Of a stretch of DNA of 64,000 nucleotides, positions 55,416 through 64,000 are shown one piece after another (positions within the stretch are counted from its first letter, which is position 1; the number at the start of each line of letters is the position of its first letter). The stretch lies in NCBI GenBank assembly GCA_007449985.2, contig VIIQ02000091.1, positions 124,001 to 188,000 of the forward strand, given 5' to 3'. This DNA comes from Desmodesmus armatus (taxonomy: Eukaryota > Chlorophyta > Chlorophyceae > Sphaeropleales > Scenedesmaceae). A program made the position numbers and the translations under genes. The notes beneath the pieces are model-generated. The model saw only the letters and a program-made list of their open reading frames with translations, ran no database searches and was not told the origin of the DNA.

Positions 55416-58320
55416 ATGGCAGCAGCTGTACAGCAGCAGCAGTTGACCATCCCTGTGTTCACCAGCAAGGAGGAGATGCGGGCTTTCTCCAGAAAACAAA
55501 AGCTGGATGGGAAGACAGTTGGCTTCGTGCCCACCATGGTGCGCCGGGGCCAGTGGCTAGCAGTACCAATGCTTGGCAGCAGTCGTGTCAGCCACAGTGG
55601 ACAACAGGCTGGCGTCAACGGCAACTTTACTACTGCATCCTGTATTATCTCAACATGTGCAGGGGTACCTGCATGAAGGCCACATTTCACTGGTAGAGGA
55701 GGCTAAGTGAGTCCCTGTGCACGATGCTTCAGCAATGCTGGGTGCACAGGACGGCACTTGTGTGCTGGTGAAGCTGCTGTGCTGACAGGGTGCGCTGTCA
55801 TCTCTTCGGCGTGCAGGAAGCATGCGGACGTGGTGATTGCCTCCATATATGTGAACCCCACGCAGTTCAGTGCCAACGAGGACTTTGATGTGTACCCAAG
55901 ACACCCAGTGAGTGCAGCCACACCCTCTTGCAGCTGCTGTCCTGCTTGCCAAGCACACAAATAAGCACAGCGCGCCTGCCCGAGGCAATCTTGCTGCCCC
56001 GCACGCACACCGCCGGCAGCTGTATCCCACGCACCTCAAGCATTCTGCAGGGTGACAGGGCGCTGGTGCTGACTGGCTGTCGGTCGCATCCCAAGCTTGT
56101 GGCTGCTTTCCCGCCCGTGCCCTGCAGGACAACGACCGCATGCAGCTGCAGCAGGCAGGGTGTGCAGCAGTGTTTGAACCTGAAGGCAGCTTGTATCACC
56201 AAGGTGAGTGTTGGCTCACCATGGTATCCTGCACCACTGCCAGAGCTGCGGGACACCGCTGCACAGCACATCAGCCCACACCGCGCTAGGGCGTCTGTTC
56301 AGTCAATGGACGGTCAGCCAGTGTAGTTTGTGCTGGCATGGCCGACATGCATCACCATTCCGCTGCAAACGCAGCCTCGGCAGCAGCAGGGTCTTTGCAC
56401 GTGAAAGGATGCGGCTGAAACCTCAGCGGGAGTGCTGAACCTTGTCACAGCCTGCAAGCATGCGATTGGCGCAGTGCTGCCCCACAGCTTCGCGACAATG
56501 CATGGTGACACATGCAGCCTGATGTTTGTCTATCCTGCAGTTGCTGGTGTGGCTGGTGATGCTGGCAATGTGGTGGGTCGAGAAGTGCCACACCCAGACG
56601 CGCACGAGACCTGGGTGACAGTACAGCAGCTGCAGCGGGGCATGTGTGGTGACTCACGCCCTCACTTCTTCCGCGGAGTTGCCACTGTGAGTGATTGACG
56701 TCACATCTTTGTCGAGCAGCTGGTTGGAATCATGCGTGCTGGTGCATGTCAAATTTATGCAGCAACACGCCTGCTTACTTTGCTAATGGGCTAGGCCTCA
56801 CCAACACAAAGGCACTGCAGCATCCCTGGCAGGCACGGTGACCACTACCTGCTGACCTGGAGTGACGCTGAGGATCAGCTGCAGTCTCAGCTGCAAGCAT
56901 GCCTCAGGCCACCTGACACTGCATGTGGGTGCTGGCTGCTATGTCTGGGCCCTGTGGCGCTGCAGGTGGTGTCCAAGCTGTTCCACATAGTTGAGCCAGA
57001 TGTGGCCTGCTTTGGCCAGAAGGACTACCAGCAGTGGCGGTTGATCACACGCATGGTGCGCGACAGGCCCCATCAGCCTGTTGCAGGCATTGTCATGCAG
57101 TCTCAAGCAAGGCACAGTATGTCAAAGCAGGGCAGCAGTTTTGTGTTTGTGTAGCTGCTGAGGACCTTGCTATCACATCTGCTACAGAGCTGAGAGCAGC
57201 TGTAGACTTGCAATGGCTTGCATGGTGCATGTGCTGCCTTGTGGACCTCGTAGTGGCTGCATTGTCAGTTTGGTGGTGCTGCTTGTGCGCTGCAGCTAAC
57301 ACACCAAAGGTTCCGGGCATGTTGACGTGTTGTGTTTGCCTTTTTCTCAGGTGCGAGACTTGGATTTTCCTGTCACCATCATCGGAGTCCCGATTGCCAG
57401 GGAAGCAGACGGCCTGGCCATGAGCAGGTGTGCGCACACGGGCAGACACACCGCCCTGTCCCCTCCATGTTGACATGACTTTAACGTTACGGATGCGCCA
57501 CCCTGGCACCACTGTTGTTCGTGGATGTCACTGATCGCCCAATGTGTGCACAGACGCGCTGACCAGCAGTTGCATGCTGTATCTTGCATCATGCGCGCAG
57601 CATCAAAGTCAGCCCCAAAGTAGTGTGGTCGTTTGCAAGCGGCAGCATGCGGCAAAGTTCCAAAGCAGCACGCACGAGCCGTGCTGACATGTGCTGCGGC
57701 CTGCCTTGTGGGACTGTCCCATGTCACTGCAGCCGCAACGCCCGCCTGTCCCCTGAGTCCCGCAGCAACGCCCTCAGCATCAGTGCAGCGTTGAAGTGGG
57801 CGCAGCAGGCAGTTGCTCAGGGCGAAGTGGTGCAGGCGGATGCTATCGCGGCAACGGTGCGGCAGCGCATTGCAGGAGCTGGAGGTGATGTTGACTATGT
57901 GGAGGTGCGTGAGCATAATATTGCACGTTGGAGCAGCTGTCGCCGCCGGGCAGACACACAGCACAGTTGTGTATGTGCCCGCGCTTGGCGATCAGGGCTA
58001 TGCAACTCTGTTCTGCAGCTGCGTGTGTCATGCTTACGGTACAATCACACTGTATAGCAGCGCTGCTGCGCTTGAAGCCACAGCTGAGTGAGCGGATGGG
58101 GGTACCAAATCTATTCGATCTACAGTGCTCACCACCGGTTGTGTGCCTGCAACACTGCTGTCACCACTGCCTGCTGCAGCTGCGTGACGCTGACAACCTG
58201 AGTGTGGTTACAGACGCCAGCACACAGCCAACCCTGCTGGCTGTAGCGGCAAAGTTCCCAGCCAAGGACAGCGGCACAGTGCGCCTCATCGACAACATGG
58301 TCATAAGTGGCAGCTCATGA
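55416..58320 (+). CDS. panC: Pantothenate synthetase (pantoate-beta-alanine ligase)
   Basis: Last step of pantothenate (vitamin B5) synthesis: pantoate plus beta-alanine plus ATP gives pantothenate, AMP and pyrophosphate. Exons: 55416-55538, 55663-55706, 55817-55907, 56128-56203, 56541-56686, 56966-57055, 57351-57427, 57733-57904, 58180-58320; phases close, 319 residues, normal family length. Motifs: TVGFVPTM then [14 protein letters not shown] (nucleotidyltransferase HxGH), [91 protein letters not shown] (KMSKS-like region), [10 protein letters not shown]. No transit peptide precedes the catalytic domain, so the cytosol is likely, as for plant panC. Start at the ATG in CCACCATGG context. Bases after the donor at 57055 (GTGCGCGACAGG) resemble the start of the next exon (GTGCGAGAC), a possible small echo. 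Confidence 0.96.
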
Positions 58321-58869
58321 GGCTGGGGCTACAGCGCAAGCCCAGGAGCAGCGCTGGGGAAGTGCCATGTGTCCATGCGTGTGTCCAGGAGAGAGAGGGT
58401 TCTGTGGTGTTCCTGGGCATTGGCGTCTCTTTTGGAATGAGAATGGAATCATCCTCGCGTTGTGAGGGATGATTGCTATGTACTTGTCTGTGTGCATCGG
58501 TAAGGGTTTTTTTGACGGGGTATTATATATTATAGAATAATGCAAGATGGGTATCAGGGAAGTGCATGCTGTACCATGACCAACAGTGCAAGCATCACCG
58601 CTGCGGTCAGTGACTCATGATACTGGTTACATTAGTACTATAGTACCCATAGCGAGCCTGGTGTGCCAGGACCTGAGGTAGACGTGTGGCCCCCACGCAG
58701 AAGTCGCGGCGCGCTGTGCGAGTGTCGCGACCTTGCAGAGAAATCGTGTTGGTCGTGTGGCCGACAGCGGGTGTCTGACCGGTACTTGCGCGTTTGTCAC
58801 ATAATCAGTATCGGTCAGCTGCTCCCGAATAGTTGGTTTTGGTTACTTTGTAAGTAGCTGGGTAGTTCT
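58321..58869. other. panC 3' region
   Basis: 550 bases of 3' UTR and spacer with an AT-rich block (TATTATATATTATAG) near 58519-58535 that contrasts with the surroundings. No gene is seen. Confidence 0.4.
58849..58853 (+). terminator. Candidate polyadenylation signal for panC (TGTAA)
   Basis: TGTAA about 530 bases after the panC stop; supported by motif and orientation only. Confidence 0.3.
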
Positions 58870-60092
58870 ATGCGTGTTTCTCCCTGTCTAGTCTCTTCAC
58901 AATCACGCTTCGACAAACCTTTCGACTGCGCTTTCTTCTTCACCTCAAGTGGATTGTTTGTTCGCTGGATTTGTTTCTTTATCGATCCTTCCTCATCTGT
59001 GCGCAATGGTTGGCCGATCTGCTCCCCGGGCCCGGGGTTGTTGCTGTGTGCTGCCTTGCTCATGCTGGCGCAGCTTTGTGTTGCTTCGACCACGCATGCT
59101 CCTGATGGTCACGCCGTCCAGCGTGCAGCTGATGCTACGTTGCGTGGCGCTGGCTCTTTGGTGAGAAGGCAAACGGTGTCTGACTGGTCAGCAGCAGAGG
59201 TGCTGCAGCAACTGCTGCATGTGGTGCGCTGGGGGCTCATGGATGCATGAGATGTAACCATCCTGCCCAGGTGGTTAGCATGGTTGCTTACTGGCCTAGT
59301 GCTGGAAAGGGCGACCCCATAAGGCTGTTATATAAAGTTGGTTTTGAGATTGCATCGTGTGCATGCGCAGTTGGTCTTGCCTAAGACAGGCACATGGTCA
59401 TCATCAGCTAAGATGCATGTGCTGCTGCTGTGCAGGCAAGGCGACTGGCCAAGGCTGCAACACCTGCAGCTGGTAGCAGCATGCGGCTGCGACGCAATCT
59501 TCGTGGGGCAAGCGCAATCCCTGGGTTTGCCAACTATGCAGCGAACGCCACAGAGGAGCGCAAGCAGGAGCTGCAGCAGCTCATTGGACCCACAGCGGCT
59601 CCTCCGTCTCAGCTCAGCCTGGGAGACTTGGGTGGGCGCAAGCTGCTGGCCTCTGGTGCTGTAGCAGGCCTGGCTGCATTTGCAGCACAGGCACCACCAG
59701 AGCTGCAGCAGCAGTTGGTGCAGCTCGGCGTCACGCAAGCAGCAGTTGCCAAGGCTTCCACGCCCGCTCTGATGCTGCAAGACGTTGTTTCACGCAAGCT
59801 CCTCCAAGCGGCAGGACAAGTCAAGAAAGAAGAGGAAGTGCCTGGCCTGGAAAAGTTCGCGGCCAACGCTTCAACAAATGTGCAGCAGCAGCTTGCATTG
59901 CTGGGCGCCATCTTCGCTTCTCCATCCTCGTCACCGTCTCTGCCACCCGCCACATCACCACTGCTTGGTGACATAAAGGCCCGCAGGCTGCTGCGGAAGC
60001 GAGCAGCTCCCACTCCGGCTAAGGCTGGAGCCAAGCCACCTGCAGGTTTGCAAGCATACGCAAAACTGCAGCCTCTGCAGGTGCACCAGTAG
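58870..60092 (+). CDS. Secreted repeat protein with R[RK]LL motifs, last repeat truncated by TAG
   Basis: Exon 58870-59160 (donor TTTG|GTGAGA) and exon 59436-60092 (acceptor GTGCAG), 315 residues as drawn. A signal-peptide core (GLLLCAALLMLAQLCVAST) lies 55 residues in; an ATG in good context at 59006 would place it right after the start but is one base out of frame. The second exon holds repeats of about 65 residues: a G[FL].xFAANA stretch, a QQQLxQLG stretch, then a basic RKLL. Examples: PGFANYAANATEE, AGLAAFAAQAPPELQQQLVQ, PGLEKFAANASTNVQQQLAL, AGLQAYAKLQPLQVHQ; and GGRKLLASG, SRKLLQAAG, ARRLLRKR. The dibasic sites could be cleavage sites of a precursor; that is inference. The family is not recognised. 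Confidence 0.65.
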
Positions 60093-60262
60093 CTTGCACA
60101 GCTTGGCGTGGGTGCTGCAGCAGCAGCAGCAGCCCAAGCTGCACCAGCAACAAGTCAACAGGTGGCTCAATCACCAGCAGACTGAGTTCCCTGCCAGCAA
60201 CTACTGCTGAGGAGGTGGCGCTGCCTGTGGAGAGGCTGTCGCGCAGGCTGCAGCCGGCTTGA
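60093..60262 (+). pseudogene. Decayed 3' tail of the secreted repeat protein
   Basis: Directly after the TAG the same frame continues as LAQLGVGAAAAA and then QAAPATSQQVAQSPAD before TGA at 60183. This is just what the fourth repeat needs (QQQLVQLGVTQAAVAKA in repeat 2), so TAG stands where CAG (Gln) is expected. From 60179 another frame reads RLSSLPATTAEEVALPVE and RLSRRLQPA, ending in TGA at 60260, with another RRL motif. The tail thus looks like former coding sequence with one nonsense change and one frame change. Confidence 0.6.
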
Positions 60263-60884
60263 AATGGGTGTTGGTGTCTTGATCAGCTATGCGCAGCAGC
60301 ACACACTTGCCTCAAGTGCATGTTGCCGTAGAAACCTTGTGCTGTGCTCTTGTGTTTTTTGGGGTATATTGACCTTGTGCGGTGCGCTTTTGTACACGTC
60401 AAGTGTTGTGTGTTCTACGTGTGTGTGCTTTGCGTGTTGTCATTCAGTCAGTCGTGCTTGTTTGCTGCAACAGGATGTGGGCTGTAGTGTAGACCGTGAC
60501 CTTTGTGCTTGTTTAGTGACACAGCATGGCTTTCTTCTTCTGTCAACCATGCGGCAGCTTCTGCTGAGACCTTGCGTGGGCCTGCCCAAACCTGCAAGTG
60601 ACGGCTTGTTGCCTGAGTGGCTGGCTGGGTTGAAACTGTGCGCATGCTTGGGCCATCATGTCCCATTCTACTTTGTGGTGCAGCCGGCCCTGATCCATGT
60701 CTCATGCAGGTGATTTTGTCCTGGGGGTTGTGCCACATTGATGTTGATATCTGCAGTAGGTGGGTGGGCGGTTTTCCTGCAGCCCAATTCGCACAAGCAC
60801 GGCTGGTGAGTGGCTTCAGCTTTTGCTGGGCTAGCTGCTTTGTTCTTGCGCCCCTGTGGCATGCAGGCTTCCATCATGCTGTTG

Positions 60885-62000
60885 GTTTGCATACGTGCTG
60901 GTTGGCTTGCAGCACACCTTGCTTGTGCACTTCAGTGCGCTTGTTAGATGCATTTGCGCTGGTATGCTGTCTGTGGCAGCTGTGCTGGCTGGGCGGTTTG
61001 CGGTTTGCTTGCAGCGCGCCTTGTTTGTGCGCTTTGGCTTGCTTACTCCATGCAAATGCGCTAGTGCGTTGTCTGTGGCATCTGCACTGGCTGTCTAATG
61101 TGCTAGATCTCCTGCAGCACACCTTGCTTGTGCACGTGTGTGCACCTTGGTGCCCGCTTGATGCATGTGTGCTGGCATGCTATCCGTGGCAGCACTGGTT
61201 CAACCAAGTTGGTTGGCTGGCAGTTTGCTTGCAGTGCGTCTTGCTTGTGCACTTCAGTGCGCCTGTTCGATGCACCAACCCTGGCATGCTGTCTGTGGCA
61301 GCTGCACTGGCTGCCTGATGTGCAGTTTCATTACAGCGCACCTTGCTTGTGCTGCTCACTTGAGTGCACGTTGGTGCGCCTGCTTGATGCATGTGCGCTG
61401 GCATGCCTGTGTGGCCGCAGTTGGGCGGGCGGCAGCTTGCTTGCAGCACACCTTGCTTGTGCACTTCAGTGCGCCTGTTGGGTGACCATGCGCTGGCATG
61501 CTGTCAGTGGCATCTGCACCGGCTGCCACATGTGCAGTTCTCCTGCATCGCTCCTTGCTTGTGTGCTTGAGTGCACCTTGGTGCGCCCGCTTGATGCATG
61601 TGCGCTGGCATGCTATCTGCGGCAGCACTGTGGCAGCACTGGTTGGTCGGGTGGCAGTTTGCTTGCAGCGCGCCTTGCTTGTGCACGTCAGTGCGCCTGT
61701 TCGATGCACCTGCCCTGGCATGCTTTCTGTGGCAGCTGCGCGTTGCTGTTTGCTTGCAGCGTGCCTTGTTTGTGCGCTTCAGTGTGCCTACGTCATGCAC
61801 TTGCGCTGGCACGCTGTCAGTGGTATCTGCACTGGCTGCCTGACGTGCAGTTCTCTTGCAGCGCACCTTGCTTGTGCACAACAGTGCGCCTGCTTAGTGC
61901 ATATGCGCTTGCACGCTGCTGGGCGGTGGGCAGGGCCGTTGCGCCTGCATGGACTGGGTGCCGCCACAGTGGCGGTTTGGCTCAGCGCCTTGCTTGTCGC
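60885..62000 (+). repeat. Minisatellite of about 105-bp units
   Basis: About eleven imperfect units, each with CCTTGCTTGTGC, CAGTGCGCC, GATGCA, TGCGCTGGCATGCTGTC and GCAGC; successive CCTTGCTTGTG or CCTTGTTTGTG boxes lie near 60921, 61018, 61122, 61229, 61341, 61451, 61553, 61672, 61766, 61866 and 61987 (spacing 94-121). All plus frames stay open over long stretches because the units are stop-poor, giving false Cys-rich reading frames. Confidence 0.92.
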
Positions 62001-64000
62001 AAGCGTGGCACTTCAGCGCGCCTGCTTGATTGGTGCATGCGTGTTTTCATGCGGTCATTGGCAGCCGTCTGTGCAGGCCATGACCGCTCCACTTATTTGT
62101 ATTCATCCTTGTGCTTGACCATGAGGGTTGGGCGGGGTTGTGTGATCCGCTCCGGGGTGCCCTCAATGCTTAGCTGCCTTGTGGTTGTTGAGGCACAAGC
62201 ACCACAGCTTGAGCATGGTCAAGCCACAAAGCGTCAAGCCCGCACTGCAGGGGTCTTCAGCCAGCCCTGCTGCTGCTGTGCTGTTTATAGTGAATGGCAT
62301 CATGTCATGGTGGCATGATCTTAGGCACGCTTGCGCAGATGCAATGTTGCCAGTTTTGGCATGTCAGATGAGGTAGGAATATTGTGCATCGTGGTGCATA
62401 GTGTGTATCAGGTTGCACACATGTGCTGTCACATGTGTTGCCAGGGTTGTAGACATGTCCTGTCCTGTGGGTGGCCTCAGTTCGTCTACAATAAGGCATG
62501 TTGTTGTGTTTAGGGCCTTACTCTTCCCCATTTCTGCAGCAGGCATGCAGCCTGATCTTTGTTGCAAGCATTCATGCTCCATGGCAATCAGTGACTCAAT
62601 GACCTTTCTCTCTTTACATCAGGGGACATGGCAGCACTGTCCTTTCACTGCAAGCAGGCCCAGCTCAACTGACCTTAGGCTTGTTTGCGGCTTGTGTGCG
62701 GTGTGCATCTTAGTATGCGTGGGGTCCCCTTTGTTGCCCCACCTTACATATGTGGAGTCCGCATTCAGGATGTAGCCACTGTCAGGCAAGCCGTGTCCCA
62801 ATGCCAGATCTCTGACATGCTGTGTCAGCAGTGTCTGGCGGTGGATGCACTGCACATAGGTCAAGGGGCTGTGCTATGCCACAGCATGCCGGATTGTCCT
62901 TGCAGGCCGCCAAGCATGCAGGGGTGCACCGCATGCATGGCACATGACAATCATCCTGGCAGCAGGGCTTGAGTGATGCATGCACGCCGGAGTGTACTGC
63001 CTGGCTCATTGCCAAATAGGCACCACCCTGCGCGGCTATTTATGACCCTTGTTGTGGTCTCCGTGAGTGCTCAGCATCTGCTGTACTGCTGAGCAGTCCA
63101 GCAAATGGACTCATGCTCAGGTTCTCTTTGGCTCCTATCTATTCTCATGCCAGAGTGCCGCAGGTACACACCATCGTCATGACATGCACTTCATGGTTGT
63201 AACTCATGTGTTTAACACACAACTAGCGAGAGCATGTACGATTGTGCACGGCACTTTCGTGTGCGCCTTTTGCAACCGACATCTATCCTGCAGCAGTGCG
63301 TCTTGTTTGCCTTGTTGTGTGCTCTAGGCTGTGCAGGGCCTCAGCAGCTGTGCAGGACCTCACACCCGGATGAGCTAGATTTGTAGACATGGTGACTGTA
63401 GGTGGGTATGTCGCTGTTGCTGAGACTGACCGGCTGTCGATTACACAGCTGCCCTATGTCACGACGGCACCTTTTCAGGCTTGTTTAGTGTGATGTTCAG
63501 CAGCATGGATGTGTCTGAGTCTTCAGTGCCATGCCACGAGCGCCAAAAAGGCCAGGTGGCCAACTGTTCAGCTGTGTGTATCTGCAGCAAGTGACAGTCT
63601 ATCATAGTCTATCATACCGGGTTGTCTGTCAGGCAACTGTCGTGGTCACGCTCAGCAGCAGCCTAATGTGTCAGCACAGCACATTCAAGCCATGTCATGT
63701 CAGTGCGTGTACACGCATGCCTGATGGGCTTTCTTGTCATGGGCGTTCTCTAGTTGCCCTTGCTCGGCAATTTGGTGGTGAGCAGGTTCTTGTGCGTGAC
63801 AGCAGTGCGGCTGGCAGCCAGTCGCAGTGACTCTTGACACCTAGCTGCCACATCGGGTTGGCAGGCAAGGAGGGTTTGACAATGTCTGTACTGTATGCTG
63901 ATGCCCTTGTGATTGTTTTGTTGCAGGTATTCACTTTTTGCCAGACCTTTCTCTATGTATGCTGTAGTGTTGCTGTGAATTGACGGTGTCATGTCATACT
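62001..64000. other. No supported gene to the end of the window
   Basis: Two kilobases of sequence with only short open frames lacking motifs. No tRNA or rRNA signature was seen. Confidence 0.4.

Noticed and set aside
55416..55540. Plastid transit peptide on panC
   Set aside because: Only about 30 residues precede the catalytic TVGFVPTM motif and they match the normal start of cytosolic enzymes.
59331..59336. TATAAA as promoter of the secreted repeat protein
   Set aside because: It lies in the inferred intron after the signal-peptide exon, and the only nearby downstream ATG (59413) is out of frame with the repeats; kept only as a possible alternative promoter.
60090..60092. TAG as a reassigned Gln codon, as in some ulvophyte algae
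   Set aside because: RAPTOR (20615-20617) and the PRCC gene (46144-46146) end with TAG exactly at conserved protein ends, so TAG is a normal stop here.
60617..62318. Overlapping plus-strand open frames of 233, 396 and 206 codons that look Cys-rich
   Set aside because: They arise from the stop-poor 105-bp minisatellite in all three frames, with no start context, signal or consistent frame.

Overview
The window looks like nuclear DNA of a green alga (Chlorophyta, probably Chlorophyceae; the species cannot be read from the sequence). It is GC-rich and intron-rich, the proteins carry long Ala/Gln/Ser/Gly runs encoded by CAG/GCN repeats, the RAPTOR and RTF2 genes are plant-like, and introns are full of homopolymer G and C tracts, (CA)n tracts and minisatellites. 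There are no operons, no bacterial features, no CRISPR array and no intact transposon.

Layout. 1-1123 (-): 5' part of the proteasome beta1 subunit gene, running off the left edge. 2078-20617 (+): a complete RAPTOR (TORC1 subunit) gene of about 24 exons, reconstructed exon by exon with phases that add up. 22716-29505 (-): a two-exon gene for an unrecognised protein of about 2,200 residues built from a dozen W...RPPTPG repeat units plus a cluster of RVxW motifs. 30067-40207 (+): an ERCC6/CSB-type SNF2 DNA-repair ATPase with 17 exons, one GC-AG intron and a C-terminal domain that lies in another frame. 43006-44826 (-): an MPDU1-type PQ-loop membrane protein. 46144-47427 (-): a PRCC-domain protein. 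47935-49959 (-): RTF2 fused to a ubiquitin-like domain that ends in RLRGG at residues 72-76. 50391-50942 (+): a small SANT/Myb-like protein. 52904-54615 (-): a secreted, cysteine-rich, probably GPI-anchored protein. 55416-58320 (+): pantothenate synthetase (panC). 58870-60092 (+): a secreted repeat protein whose last repeat is cut by a TAG. From 60093 to the end there is a decayed coding tail, an approximately 105-bp minisatellite and otherwise nothing I can support.

The genes are ordinary single eukaryotic units in head-to-head and tail-to-tail arrangement; I see no shared pathway, although CSB, RTF2 and PRCC are all nuclear genome-maintenance or RNA-processing proteins.

The most unusual features are: (1) 'exon echoes', partial decayed tandem copies of exon-intron junctions lying in the flanking introns of most RAPTOR exons and also seen in CSB and RTF2; (2) introns with G-rich 5' and C-rich/(CA)n 3' halves that could pair; (3) a 158-nt near-perfect intronic hairpin resembling an algal microRNA precursor; (4) the RPPTPG/RVxW repeat scaffold protein; (5) the RTF2 ubiquitin-like domain with exact ubiquitin length and tail.
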